Source: Bacillus gaemokensis (GTDB lineage Bacteria > Bacillota > Bacilli > Bacillales > Bacillaceae_G). From it: a stretch of DNA of 64,000 nt. Under the pieces are notes generated by a model. The model had not been told where the DNA came from. It searched no databases and saw nothing but the letters and a program-made list of their open reading frames with translations. Where the stretch lies: NCBI RefSeq assembly GCF_001590835.1, contig NZ_LTAQ01000008.1, positions 641-64,640 on the forward strand, read 5' to 3'. Both the position numbers and the translations under genes were made by a program. Of this stretch, positions 47,002 to 55,993 are shown piece by piece (the stretch's first letter is position 1; each line of letters begins with the position of its first letter).

Positions 47002-47648
47002 AGAAGCATGTATTACCGTGGATTTTCATTATTGTTGTCGCAGTTGGATGGTATATCGCTTGGTCTTATTTACCAGAGAAAATTCCGCGTCATTACAACG
47101 TTGAAGGGACGGTCGACGGATACTTTTCTAAAGTAGAGGCAGTCTCTGTTTCAATGGGAAGCATGATACTGTTTTATGTTATATGGATATTTATGGGGAA
47201 AATTGATTTAAAGAAGGGGAATCATAAACAGCATGCTAAAGCACTTTCTGTGACAAACCATGCTATTCTTTTTGTTGTTTTTGGATGTAACATATTCGCA
47301 TTGTTAGCTTTATCTGGATACATTGTTTCAGGCTCAATAGCATTTAATTTTGGATTAGGGACGATATTTCTTGTACTGGGTAATTATATGCAGCAGACAA
47401 AGCCAAATGGTTTTGTGGGAATTCGAATGTATTGGACATTAGAAAATCCAGAAGTATGGCGTAAAACACATCGATTTTCTTCAAAGGTATTTGTAATCGG
47501 GGGAATATTCATGTATGTTGCTGCAGTATTTCCTGATCCTATTAATATGTTTAGTGCGGTTGGAACTATATTATTATGCGTTATTATCTCAACGATAAAA
47601 TCATATTCCATTTATAAAAAAGAAATAGAGTTAGACGGAAAATATTAA
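46998..47648 (+). CDS. sdpI: SdpI family protein 1
   Basis: A 216-residue membrane protein with six predicted helices. Residues 1-65 contain the DUF1648 motif LPEKIPRHYNVEGTVDGY, and the C-terminal half has the SdpI motif PNGFVGIRMYWTLENPEVWR with KTHRFSSKVF. SdpI gives immunity to the SdpC toxin and signals to SdpR. ATG overlaps the sdpR stop. No sdpC or sdpAB gene exists in this window. Confidence 0.92.
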   Translation: MKKHVLPWIFIIVVAVGWYIAWSYLPEKIPRHYNVEGTVDGYFSKVEAVSVSMGSMILFYVIWIFMGKIDLKKGNHKQHAKALSVTNHAILFVVFGCNIFALLALSGYIVSGSIAFNFGLGTIFLVLGNYMQQTKPNGFVGIRMYWTLENPEVWRKTHRFSSKVFVIGGIFMYVAAVFPDPINMFSAVGTILLCVIISTIKSYSIYKKEIELDGKY

Positions 47649-47675
47649 AAGATTGAATAAGGGGAGTGCGCAAGA

Positions 47676-48311
47676 ATGAAGAAACATATTTTTGCAATCA
47701 TATTAATTCTTACAACATGTCTAGCATGGGCAATTTCTTGGCCTCATTTACCAAATACAATTGCGACCCATTGGAGCGGCGGGACTCCTGATGGATTTTC
47801 TTCTAAATTATATGCCATGATGTTCATGGTAGGTATCATGATTGGTTGTTACGTATTTCTAAATGTTTTACAAAAGATTGATCCAAAGAAAGAAAACTAT
47901 GAAAAGTTTTCTAAAGCTTTGATGATGATAAATAATGGACTAATGGTTGTTTTATTTATAGGGAATATCGATATTATTACAAACGGTTTAGGATATAACG
48001 TATTTATTAATCGGGTGCCAGAATTATTTGTCGGTATTTTATTTTTAATCATTGGCAACTATTTACCACAATGTAAACCGAATTTCTTCGTTGGCATGCG
48101 TAATCCATGGACACTCAGTAATGAGGAAGTATGGCGCAAAACACACCGTTTTAGCGGAAAAGTATTTGTAGCTTTAGGAATTATCATGATCGTAAGTATT
48201 TTTGTGCAAGCTGATTGGAGATCTTATATGATGCTTGCAATGATAGTAGTTGCCGTGTTACTGACGAATTTATATTCTTACATTTTATATAAGAAGGAAA
48301 TGCAATTGTAA
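47676..48311 (+). CDS. SdpI family protein 2
   Basis: A 211-residue paralogue of the preceding protein: DUF1648 motif LPNTIATHWSGGTPDGF and SdpI motif PNFFVGMRNPWTLSNEEVWR with KTHRFSGKVF. It lies 27 nt downstream in the same operon with its own GGGGAG site. The N-terminal halves have diverged more than the C-terminal halves, so the two could protect against different toxins or split sensing and immunity. Confidence 0.92.
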   Translation: MKKHIFAIILILTTCLAWAISWPHLPNTIATHWSGGTPDGFSSKLYAMMFMVGIMIGCYVFLNVLQKIDPKKENYEKFSKALMMINNGLMVVLFIGNIDIITNGLGYNVFINRVPELFVGILFLIIGNYLPQCKPNFFVGMRNPWTLSNEEVWRKTHRFSGKVFVALGIIMIVSIFVQADWRSYMMLAMIVVAVLLTNLYSYILYKKEMQL

Positions 48312-48347
48312 ATAGAAGGAATCGCTTTTTAGGGCGGTTTAGAATTG

Positions 48348-48385
48348 ATTATACGTAGTAAGGATAAAGTCTTATTACGTATAAT
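48348..48385 (+). terminator. hairpin after the sdp operon
   Basis: ATTATACGTAGTAAG pairs with CTTATTACGTATAAT (one G-T pair) around eight bases. A T run (GGGTTTTT) follows a few bases later, so it is probably a weak terminator. Confidence 0.6.
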
Positions 48386-48538
48386 TTCGGGTTTTTAGTC
48401 TGAATATTCAAAAAATATTTTGAAGAAATTCAATCTTGATATTTGATATTTGATTATGAGTAGGGATGTTAGAGGAATGGAGCACAGGAAAAGGTTAAGC
48501 TGATTCTATACTAGTGAAAATCGTTTGGGGGAGAGCAT

Positions 48539-49255
48539 ATGTTAGAAATAATCAATTTTAGCAAAACATACAAAGGTGGTAGAAAAGCAGTAGATCATTT
48601 GAATCTAGTTGTTCAAGCAGGAGATATTTTTGGATTTATCGGACATAACGGTGCGGGAAAAAGTACGACGATTAAATCGCTAGTAGGTGTTATAGATTTC
48701 GAGGAGGGCGAGATTTTTGTTGATGGACATTCAGTGAAAAAGGATCCTATTGCGTGTAAGAGAGTGATGGCATATATTCCTGATAATCCAGATTTATACG
48801 AGCAATTAACCGGAATTCAATATTTGAACTTTGTTGCCGATGTTTTTGAGGTGTCTGCAAAAGATAGGGAAGAACGGATAAAGAAATACGGGGATGATTT
48901 TGAGATTACAGCGTATTTGGGAGATTTAATCTCTTCCTACTCACACGGTATGAAACAAAAAGTAGCAATTATATCGGCAGTTTTGCATCATCCCAAATTA
49001 TTAGTTTTGGATGAGCCTTTTGTTGGGCTTGATCCGAAAGCGGCCATCGTACTTAAGAATATTATGAGGGAACTTTGCGGATCAGGCAGTGCGATTTTCT
49101 TTTCTACCCATGTATTAGATGTGGCAGAAAAATTATGTAATAAGATAGCGATGATCAATAAAGGAAAACTAGCAATATCAGGGGAAGTAAAGTCTCTCAT
49201 AAAGGAAAATTCATTAGAAGAGCTCTTTATGAAGGTACTTGCTGATGACAAATAA
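48539..49255 (+). CDS. ABC transporter ATP-binding protein (exporter type)
   Basis: A 238-residue ATPase with Walker A GHNGAGKST, signature SYSHGMKQK, Walker B LLVLDEPFVGLD and H-loop STHV. It is of the ABC-2 exporter class (YxlF/NatA/CcmA-like). GGGGGAGAG precedes the ATG. It overlaps the permease gene by 11 nt. Substrate unknown; it may export a peptide or lipid-linked compound or give self-protection. Confidence 0.92.
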   Translation: MLEIINFSKTYKGGRKAVDHLNLVVQAGDIFGFIGHNGAGKSTTIKSLVGVIDFEEGEIFVDGHSVKKDPIACKRVMAYIPDNPDLYEQLTGIQYLNFVADVFEVSAKDREERIKKYGDDFEITAYLGDLISSYSHGMKQKVAIISAVLHHPKLLVLDEPFVGLDPKAAIVLKNIMRELCGSGSAIFFSTHVLDVAEKLCNKIAMINKGKLAISGEVKSLIKENSLEELFMKVLADDK

Positions 49256-50819
49256 TACGCTAGCTCTTTTAAAAATTCGTCTTATAACGCAGCTAGGCCT
49301 AAATACTTTTAAATATGAAAAAGATAAGAAAAAGAAGCAGAATAAAATTTTAATTTCAGTATCTATTGCCTTTGTTGGTGTCATGTTGATGGGATATTGT
49401 GGGGGCACAGCATATGGATTGATAAAACTTGGAATAGGAGAGGTCATTCCGGTCTATGCATTCGTTATTAGCAGTGTATTAGTTTTATTTTTCACTATGT
49501 TTAAGGCAAATGGCGAGATTTTTGCTTTTAAGGATTATGAGTTTGTGATGTCTTTACCGATTCGTGTAAGTACTGTTATTGCTAGTAGATTTTTGTATTT
49601 ATACGTACTAAATACACTCTTTTCAATCATAATTATGCTTCCAATGGGCGCTGTTTATTGTATATATGAAAAGCCATCAGCTTTTTTCTACTTGATGTGG
49701 TTTATCACTCTGTTTACAGTATCTTTAATTCCAACAACAATTGCAGCAGTTTTTGGTGCATGTATTACGGCTATCGCCTCTAAATTTAGACATGCGAATA
49801 AAGTCACTACCATTTTAAGTTTCATGGCAATTATTATATTTGGATTTATTATGTTCAAACAGGGAAATACAAAATATAGTTTTACTAATCTTGAAGGGAT
49901 TGGGGCAATTGTTTCAGAGGAATTAGCTAAAGTGTATCCATTAGCTACCATTTTTCAAAAAGCAATTGTTGATGCTAATATGGGAGCTTTTGTTCTTTTT
50001 GTTGGGATATCAGTTATTTGGTATTATCTTTTTGTAAAAATACTCTCTTTGAAATATAAGCAAATCAATACAGCTATTTCTACGTATCACATGCATTCAA
50101 ATTACAAAGTTGATCGTATGAAAAAAGAAAAAGTATTGATTGCATTATATAAAAAAGAACGGAAGCGTTTCTTTTCTTCCACAGTATATGTGATAAATAA
50201 TGGTATGGGAGTTGTGATGGCAGTTGCCGCCTCACTTGCAGTGGTTGTAGTAGGGCCAAGTCAATTAATAGGGTACCCTGGAATCGAAACGATTTTGCAA
50301 AGGGTTGCACCATTTGTGCTTTCAGCAATGATTTCGATGACATGTACATCATGTGTGTCATTGTCGTTAGAGGGGAAAAACGTATGGATTATCAAATCAT
50401 TGCCTCTTACACCTAAGATCATTTATGACAGTAAGGTTCTCATGAACCTTTCGCTGAGCCTACCTGCATCGGTTATTAGCGCTATACTTATGATTATAGG
50501 TTTAGAGCCGGATATTTGGACTTCTATTTTAATCGTAATTACTCCCATCACATATTCATTTTTTTCAGCGATATGGGGTATTTTTATTAATAATCGATTT
50601 GGTTATTATGACTGGGTGTCAGAAACACAAGTGGTGAAACAGAGTGTGGGATCTGTTCTTGGCATGTTTGGAGGCATGATTATGGCTGTCATTCCAGGCT
50701 TTTTAGCAGGTGCGGTTATGATAGGGGACTATAGGGTATTTACTTTTGTAGTTGTTGTGGTGATTTCTGTTATTACCATGTTACTGTACAACAATGAGTC
50801 TAGAAAAAGTATAAAGTGA
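49245..50819 (+). CDS. ABC exporter permease, 524 residues
   Basis: A large integral membrane protein with about 12 hydrophobic segments, partner of the preceding ATPase. A charged N-terminal segment (KYEKDKKKKQNK) precedes the first helix. A central cytoplasmic loop near residues 270-310 includes YKKERKRFFSS. I choose ATG 49245 over TTG 49239. It fits the putative ABC exporter permease group of bacilli with two fused halves; I cannot name a substrate. A bcr1-like repeat begins just past its stop. Confidence 0.82.
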   Translation: MTNNTLALLKIRLITQLGLNTFKYEKDKKKKQNKILISVSIAFVGVMLMGYCGGTAYGLIKLGIGEVIPVYAFVISSVLVLFFTMFKANGEIFAFKDYEFVMSLPIRVSTVIASRFLYLYVLNTLFSIIIMLPMGAVYCIYEKPSAFFYLMWFITLFTVSLIPTTIAAVFGACITAIASKFRHANKVTTILSFMAIIIFGFIMFKQGNTKYSFTNLEGIGAIVSEELAKVYPLATIFQKAIVDANMGAFVLFVGISVIWYYLFVKILSLKYKQINTAISTYHMHSNYKVDRMKKEKVLIALYKKERKRFFSSTVYVINNGMGVVMAVAASLAVVVVGPSQLIGYPGIETILQRVAPFVLSAMISMTCTSCVSLSLEGKNVWIIKSLPLTPKIIYDSKVLMNLSLSLPASVISAILMIIGLEPDIWTSILIVITPITYSFFSAIWGIFINNRFGYYDWVSETQVVKQSVGSVLGMFGGMIMAVIPGFLAGAVMIGDYRVFTFVVVVVISVITMLLYNNESRKSIK

Positions 50820-50826
50820 AATGCTT

Positions 50827-51012
50827 ATAAATACAAATTGAAAAACCGACATAAACCTTTCCGTTTAGGTGGGAGAGAGCATCCGGCCATGCATAGAAAC
50901 GGTCAGATCCTCTTCCTGCCCCATGCCGAGTTAAAACACAGAGAGAAAACAAGTATAGGTCACCTTTTGATCTTCATAGCAGCGACTTATATGTTGGAAA
51001 ATCAAAAATGGA
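50827..51012 (+). repeat. bcr1-like interspersed repeat, copy 2
   Basis: Shares with copy 3 the left end ATAAATACAAATT, and with both other copies the blocks TTTAGGTGGGAGAGAGCATC, GGTCAGATCCTCTTCC and CCCCATGCC. With copy 1 it shares the right end TTCATAGCAGCGACTTATAT. It begins 8 nt after the permease stop codon. The rest of the 50820-51272 gap holds a terminator and two operator-like sites. Confidence 0.8.
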
Positions 51013-51019
51013 TATAGAT

Positions 51020-51053
51020 AAAGCACTCATCTATAAGATGGGTGCTTTTTTTT
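51020..51053 (+). terminator. terminator after the ABC exporter
   Basis: AAAGCACTCATCT pairs with AGATGGGTGCTTT (with one G-T pair) around five bases and a T tract follows. Confidence 0.92.
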
Positions 51054-51055
51054 AC

Positions 51056-51094
51056 CTTACAGAATTGTAATGTTCATGTAAGGAGAATGAATAG
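51056..51094 (+). promoter_or_regulatory. shared operator-like element, copy 1
   Basis: A 39-bp sequence starting CTTACAGAATTGTAATGT and including TGTAAGGAGAAT, close to the copies at 51173 and 60349. The inverted ends CTTACA and TGTAAG are 27 bp apart overall. It looks like an OmpR-family regulator site and lies right after a terminator. Confidence 0.65.
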
Positions 51095-51172
51095 ATGGTA
51101 TGTTATCCCAATGTTATAGTAACAAAGTGGTTATTTCGTGAAGTGAAATTTATGTTTCTTCTGCTAAGTGGC

Positions 51173-51211
51173 CTTACATAACTGTCATGTTTGTGTAAGA
51201 AACATCGATAG
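51173..51211 (+). promoter_or_regulatory. shared operator-like element, copy 2
   Basis: Starts CTTACATAACTGTCATGT, includes TGTAAGAAACATCGATAG, and lies 62 bp before the YxdL-like ATPase gene. It matches the 60349 copy over nearly its whole length, including the final ATCGATAGT, where GATAGT could be a -10 box. Confidence 0.7.
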
Positions 51212-51272
51212 TGGCAAAAGTAGAAGTTAGATATAGTGAAAATAGAGAATAGAAGAAGAGAGGGATATAGAT

Positions 51273-52043
51273 ATGAAAACAGTATTAGAAGCGAAACATA
51301 TAAAAAAAGTATATGATACGGGTGGAAATAAATTTGAAGCGTTAAAAGGTATTAACTTACAAGTTCAAGAAGGCGAATTCGTTGGAATTATGGGACCTTC
51401 TGGATCGGGTAAAACGACTCTTTTAAATGTGCTTTCGACGATTGATAATGCAACGAGCGGTGAAATTTTAATTGATGGAAAAGACATTGTGAAAATGAAT
51501 GATGATAAATTAGCATTATTCCGCCGTGATCATTTAGGGTTCATTTTCCAAGATTATAACTTATTAGATACGCTAACGGTGAAAGAGAATATTGCGTTGC
51601 CACTTGCGTTATCTAAAGTGAAAACAAGTGAAATTGATCGCCGTGTTCTTGAAATTTCGAAGAAGTTTGGTATTGATCATATTTTAAGTCAATATCCATA
51701 TCAAGCATCTGGTGGGCAGAAGCAGCGCTGCGCAGCATCTCGTGCAATCGTTACAAATCCAAGTATGATCTTTGGAGATGAGCCAACGGGAGCACTTGAT
51801 TCAAAATCAGCGACAGATTTATTGGAAAGCATGAAATCATTAAATGAATACGATAATTCAACAATTTTAATGGTAACGCATGATGCATTTGCAGCAAGTT
51901 ATTGTAAACGCGTTATCTTCATTAAAGATGGCGAGTTATATAAAGAATCGCACCGCGGGGAATTAACTCGTAAACAATTCTTCCAACAAGTAGTAGACAT
52001 GATGTCCACAATTTCTGGAGGTACAATGGATGACGTTATCTAG
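51273..52043 (+). CDS. YxdL/BceA-type ABC transporter ATP-binding protein
   Basis: A 256-residue ATPase with Walker A GPSGSGKTT, Q-loop FIFQDYNLLD, signature ASGGQKQR, Walker B IFGDEPTGALD and H-loop VTHD. It belongs to the peptide-detoxification (Pep7E) group like BceA, YxdL and PsdA. No kinase or regulator gene adjoins, unlike most of its relatives. Two operator-like sites precede it. It overlaps the permease gene by 14 nt. Confidence 0.93.
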   Translation: MKTVLEAKHIKKVYDTGGNKFEALKGINLQVQEGEFVGIMGPSGSGKTTLLNVLSTIDNATSGEILIDGKDIVKMNDDKLALFRRDHLGFIFQDYNLLDTLTVKENIALPLALSKVKTSEIDRRVLEISKKFGIDHILSQYPYQASGGQKQRCAASRAIVTNPSMIFGDEPTGALDSKSATDLLESMKSLNEYDNSTILMVTHDAFAASYCKRVIFIKDGELYKESHRGELTRKQFFQQVVDMMSTISGGTMDDVI

Positions 52044-53979
52044 TATTGCCCTCCGCAATATACAGCGGAATTTTAAAGATTACTTTCTATATTTTGCTTC
52101 AATGATTTTCAGCATCGTCATTTATTTTACATTTAAGGCGCTCGAATATAACTCTCAAATGGAAAAAGCAGCGGAAGGCTCTAAGAAAATTAGTGGAGCA
52201 TTCCAAGTATCCAGTGTGATGCTGATTATTTTCGTAGCGGTATTTATTATATACTCTAATGGATTCTTTACACGTAAACGTAAAAAAGAAGTTGGATTAT
52301 ATTCACTGCTTGGAATTCGAAAAAAACAAATTGGTAAAATGTTATTTTATGAAAATATGCTAATGGGATTCGTATCATTAGTCATCGGGATTGCAATTGG
52401 TAGTGTACTTTCGAAGTTATTCCTTGAACTATTAGTAAGCATGATGGGACTGAACTTAAATGTTCACTTTGAAGTGCCAATGTCCGCAATTATTGATACA
52501 GCAATTATCTTCTTTGTGATTATTCTTTATACATCACTTCAAGGATACCGTTTAATCTATCGCTTTAAATTAATCGAACTTTTCCGTGCGGAGCGTGAAG
52601 GAGAATCAATGCCAAAAGGATCAATGATTATGGCTTTGATTTCAATCTTCTTAATTGGTTCTGGTTATTTCTTATCACTTACATTTATGAAGGCTGCTAA
52701 ATACGCTGACTTTATGATGGTTGCTTTTTACATCCTGCTTGCAACGGTACTTGGTACATATTTACTGTTTACATTTTTTACAGTATTTGTACTAAAACGA
52801 GCGAAATATAAGAAATCATCTTTCTATAACGGTATGAACATGGTAATAACGTCACAACTATTGTACCGTATTAAAGGCAATGCAAAATCTCTTGCGACAA
52901 TTGCAATATTAAGTGCGGTAACATTAACGGCAGTTGGTACGTCCGTTACGATGTATTACAACACATTTACCCAAGCCAAGGAATTTGCACCGCATAGTTA
53001 TTCGTATGAGAAAAAAGGCACAGCATTAGATAATAAAGTAAATACAATTCTTGCTGAAGAAAAGAAAAATCATCCCGTCACAGATCAATTTGAAGTTGAG
53101 ATGATTCCTGTTAAAGGGAAATTTGAAGGGAAACAAGCAGATATGCTTGGAAATACTCATTATCGAATTACTGAGCAATACCAGCTTATCTCCCAATCAA
53201 ACTTTACTAACATTGCAAAAAAAATGAATATAGATGTAGTAGATGTGGAAGCTAATGAAGCTTTTGTATATGATAATTCATATATTGAAGGGCATGAGTT
53301 TAGCATTGACTATAAAGGGAATAAAGCAGTATTCCCGATTGGAAATGAAACGAAGACGCTAACAATTAAAGGTACAGGAAGCAGTAATATTACGAACTTA
53401 GGTGAGTTATTTGTAATTGTTCCAGATCAAGTATATGAAGAGGCGAAAAAAGTAGCTGGAACACGCGTTGTAAAAAATATTGATGTTAAAGATGAAAGAA
53501 ATAGTAAAGTTTTAACAGAAAAATTAGCAAAAGTAATGCCGGCTGGAAAATCTGAATTTGAAACACCATTCAGAGACTTTTACACTGGTTTCCATATGGG
53601 ACTTGAAGCAACAGGCTTAATGATGTTTATCGGTCTATTCCTAGGCTTAGTCTTCTTACTCGCAACAGGTTCTATCATTTATTTCAAGCAGTTAACAGAA
53701 GCAAGTGCGGATCGCGATCGCTACGTAGTACTTCGTAAAGTCGGAGTAACAAAAAAAGAAATGAAGAAGGCGGTTGCAAAACAAGTAAGTTTTATCTTCG
53801 CAATTCCATTAGTAGTAGGGATTTGCCACAGCTTATTTGCTTTAAAAGGTTTATCAACATTAATGCCATATGAAATACTGATCCCATTATTAATGAGTAT
53901 CGGTGTGTATAGCGTTATTTATATTGGATATTACTTCTTAACAGTTCGTTCTTACTATAAGATTGTGAGCGCGAAGTAA
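52030..53979 (+). CDS. YxdM/BceB-type ABC transporter permease
   Basis: A 649-residue permease with the ten-helix Bce layout and an extracellular domain at about residues 310-520. It is clearly distinct from the pair at 40-44.7 kb (MTLSSIALRNIQRNFKDYFL start). YxdM is the likely counterpart in B. subtilis, where yxdJKLM-yxeA responds to the peptide LL-37; a YxeA-family gene indeed lies 1.5 kb downstream here. Function in resistance is inferred. Confidence 0.9.
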   Translation: MTLSSIALRNIQRNFKDYFLYFASMIFSIVIYFTFKALEYNSQMEKAAEGSKKISGAFQVSSVMLIIFVAVFIIYSNGFFTRKRKKEVGLYSLLGIRKKQIGKMLFYENMLMGFVSLVIGIAIGSVLSKLFLELLVSMMGLNLNVHFEVPMSAIIDTAIIFFVIILYTSLQGYRLIYRFKLIELFRAEREGESMPKGSMIMALISIFLIGSGYFLSLTFMKAAKYADFMMVAFYILLATVLGTYLLFTFFTVFVLKRAKYKKSSFYNGMNMVITSQLLYRIKGNAKSLATIAILSAVTLTAVGTSVTMYYNTFTQAKEFAPHSYSYEKKGTALDNKVNTILAEEKKNHPVTDQFEVEMIPVKGKFEGKQADMLGNTHYRITEQYQLISQSNFTNIAKKMNIDVVDVEANEAFVYDNSYIEGHEFSIDYKGNKAVFPIGNETKTLTIKGTGSSNITNLGELFVIVPDQVYEEAKKVAGTRVVKNIDVKDERNSKVLTEKLAKVMPAGKSEFETPFRDFYTGFHMGLEATGLMMFIGLFLGLVFLLATGSIIYFKQLTEASADRDRYVVLRKVGVTKKEMKKAVAKQVSFIFAIPLVVGICHSLFALKGLSTLMPYEILIPLLMSIGVYSVIYIGYYFLTVRSYYKIVSAK

Positions 53980-53981
53980 TG

Positions 53982-54021
53982 AAAGAAGCAGCTATTGTTA
54001 TAGGCAATAGCTGCTTTTTTA
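53982..54021 (+). terminator. terminator after the YxdLM-like genes
   Basis: AAGCAGCTATTG pairs with CAATAGCTGCTT around seven bases and is followed by T residues. Confidence 0.93.
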
Positions 54022-54058
54022 TTTATATGTAGTACTGTTACAATATATCTTTCTCTTC

Positions 54059-54113
54059 TTAAGAAAATGTTAAGAAACCTCCTCGGTATTTGTTAAGAAA
54101 TGATAGTTATACT
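54059..54113 (+). promoter_or_regulatory. promoter with helically phased TTAAGAAA boxes
   Basis: TTAAGAAA occurs at 54059, 54070 and 54092, that is at 11 and 22 bp, one and two helical turns. The first two also read CTTAAG-N5-GTTAAG. TATACT at 54108-54113 is a good -10, so the boxes lie at and above the -35 region, as for an OmpR-family activator. The regulator is unknown. Confidence 0.65.
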
Positions 54114-54156
54114 TAGAGCCAGGTTACAAAATACCGAATGAACGGAGAGAGGATAG

Positions 54157-54735
54157 ATGCAACGCATTACATTCTTAACTCAATTTATTAAACATCCGAA
54201 GAATACTGGGGCAATCGCACCTAGTTCAAACATATTAGTGAAGAAAATAGTCGATGCAATCAATTTTGAACAAGCACAGTACATTGTAGAATTAGGACCT
54301 GGAACAGGCTCCTTTACAAGAGAGATTATGAAGAGAAAAAAGAAACAAACTACATTTATTCTTATAGAAATTAATGAAGTTTGTTTCAAAGAGTTACAGA
54401 AACGGTTTAAGAATGATCCAAGCGTTGTGGTCATACATGGATCAGCTGAAAATATAAACAAGTATATGAAAGAGTTATGTATAGATAAAGTGGATTATAT
54501 ATTATCTGGCTTACCATTTACCTCATTACCGCTGGAAGTATCATCACGTATTTTAGAAAATGTGATGGAATCATTACAAGAGAATGGCAAGTTTATTACA
54601 TTCCAATATTCGCTTGTAAGAAAAGGATTTATACAAAATTTCTTCCCGGAAATTTCACTGAAAAAAGTTTGGTTTAATTTTCCGCCAGCCTATGTCTTTA
54701 GTTGTAGAAAAGAGACTAGGAGGATATACGCGTAA
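54157..54735 (+). CDS. class I SAM methyltransferase, phospholipid N-methyltransferase-like
   Basis: A 192-residue methyltransferase with SAM motif I VELGPGTGSFTREI (47-60) and an acidic motif II region (FILIEINEVC). The start FIKHPKNTGAIAPSS is typical of the PmtA/KsgA-like phospholipid methyltransferase group, which often has an N-terminal amphipathic segment. LSGLPFTSLP replaces the NPPY-type motif. Membrane lipid methylation is plausible but not proven. It is co-transcribed with the DedA gene (1-nt overlap). Confidence 0.82.
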   Translation: MQRITFLTQFIKHPKNTGAIAPSSNILVKKIVDAINFEQAQYIVELGPGTGSFTREIMKRKKKQTTFILIEINEVCFKELQKRFKNDPSVVVIHGSAENINKYMKELCIDKVDYILSGLPFTSLPLEVSSRILENVMESLQENGKFITFQYSLVRKGFIQNFFPEISLKKVWFNFPPAYVFSCRKETRRIYA

Positions 54736-55346
54736 TGGAATTACATGAATTGTTATCCTATATTGAACAGTATGGGTATTGGGCTTTATTCTTTTGTCTA
54801 TGGCTCGGGATTATAGGCATGCCAATTCCAGATGAAATGATTGTGATGAGTGGTGGATTTGTATCATCACTGGGTATATTGCGTGTAATTCCTGCTTTCT
54901 TGTTAACATATTTAGGCGTTGTTTCAGGTCTTTCTTTAGGATATATACTTGGAAAAGTATTTGGTTCTAAAATACTTGATAAATTGATGAAAAAGAAAAA
55001 AGTAAAGTATCTTTTAAAGTCAAAAGAGATGATTGGGAAATACGGACATTATGCATTAGTAACAAGTTATTTTATACCTGTGGTTAGACATATCGTTCCG
55101 TATTTAGTTGGGATGAATCAGATGTCATTTCAAACATATGCTTTGTATTCTTATACGACAGGATTTGTCTGGACGCTTCTCTATTTTATGCTTGGTTCCA
55201 TGTTTGGTAAACATATCGAGACGATTGTAGCACTTGCTACGAAGTATGGCATGTATTTTGGTGGTGTAGTTGTCGTCATAGCGAGTATTTCTTATTTGTA
55301 TATGCAGAAGAAAACTCCGGTGGTAGAGAAACGAATGAATAATTGA
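54735..55346 (+). CDS. DedA family membrane protein
   Basis: A 203-residue polytopic membrane protein of the DedA/VTT superfamily. GIIGMPIPDEMIVMSGGF replaces the usual E-x-x-x-P-x-P-x-E region, and YFIPVVRHIVPYLVGM carries the conserved Arg motif. DedA proteins flip phosphatidylethanolamine or undecaprenyl phosphate and affect resistance to cationic peptides. Pairing with a phospholipid methyltransferase-like gene, plus an OmpR-type promoter, suggests an envelope stress operon. Confidence 0.9.
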   Translation: MELHELLSYIEQYGYWALFFCLWLGIIGMPIPDEMIVMSGGFVSSLGILRVIPAFLLTYLGVVSGLSLGYILGKVFGSKILDKLMKKKKVKYLLKSKEMIGKYGHYALVTSYFIPVVRHIVPYLVGMNQMSFQTYALYSYTTGFVWTLLYFMLGSMFGKHIETIVALATKYGMYFGGVVVVIASISYLYMQKKTPVVEKRMNN

Positions 55347-55440
55347 GAGAGGGGATAGATAATCGGGAATATGTGAGTAAAGGATAAGTAAGTTGAAAAA
55401 ATGAAAGTCTAAATAAAATCAAAAAAGGCGGAATTTATAT

Positions 55441-55809
55441 ATGAAACAATTTATTATTGGAACTGCACTACTTGTAGCTGGAATAGGTATATTCTTAATG
55501 AAAGGCGGCGTTATGATTGATCGTTTAAATCCACTTGTAAAAACTGATACGTATTATACAGTTGTAAAAACCGATGGTACACATTTAGGAAAAGATAGTA
55601 TGAAAAAAGATAGTGAAAGCTATGAGTACCACTTCAAAGGTTATAACGATAAAGGTAAAGAACAAGATATTATTATTAATGTAACAAAAAATCTTCGTCA
55701 AGGAGCATACTTAGAAGTAGCTGCTAAAGGACAAAACGGTAAATCTTGGGGAGAAGTGCAACCAAATGAAATTCCTGATGTAGCGAAAGCAAAATTAGGA
55801 TTGAAGTAA
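55441..55809 (+). CDS. YxeA family protein (DUF1093)
   Basis: A 122-residue protein with an N-terminal hydrophobic segment (residues 4-22, IIGTALLVAGIGIFLM) acting as signal or anchor and a soluble beta-rich OB-like domain (YYTVVKTDG to YHFKGYNDKGKEQDIIIN). This is the YxeA/DUF1093 family; in B. subtilis yxeA ends the yxdJKLM operon. Here it is separated from the YxdLM-like genes by two other genes. Function unknown; a secreted accessory role in peptide stress is assumed. Confidence 0.88.
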   Translation: MKQFIIGTALLVAGIGIFLMKGGVMIDRLNPLVKTDTYYTVVKTDGTHLGKDSMKKDSESYEYHFKGYNDKGKEQDIIINVTKNLRQGAYLEVAAKGQNGKSWGEVQPNEIPDVAKAKLGLK

Positions 55810-55839
55810 TAGAGAATAGAAAATAACTCTTGAAGTAAT

Positions 55840-55875
55840 GAAAAAGCAGCTATTTTAAAAAATAGCTGCTTTTTG
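55840..55875 (+). terminator. terminator after the YxeA gene
   Basis: AAAAAGCAGCTATTTT pairs with AATAGCTGCTTTTT around a short A-rich loop. Confidence 0.93.
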
Positions 55876-55993
55876 ATAATCTATTTTTGATTCACATTTA
55901 GGAAATGTAATTATACCGTAGATAAGGAGAAAGAGGATCTTCTCTTTATTTGACTTCATAATTGAGGGATGTAGAGGAAGTGGAGCATCATCT

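Noticed and set aside
50827-51012. Fragment of 5S rRNA
   Set aside because: CCCCATGCCGAGTT recalls 5S rRNA, but the flanks do not match and the sequence occurs three times in a bcr1-like element.
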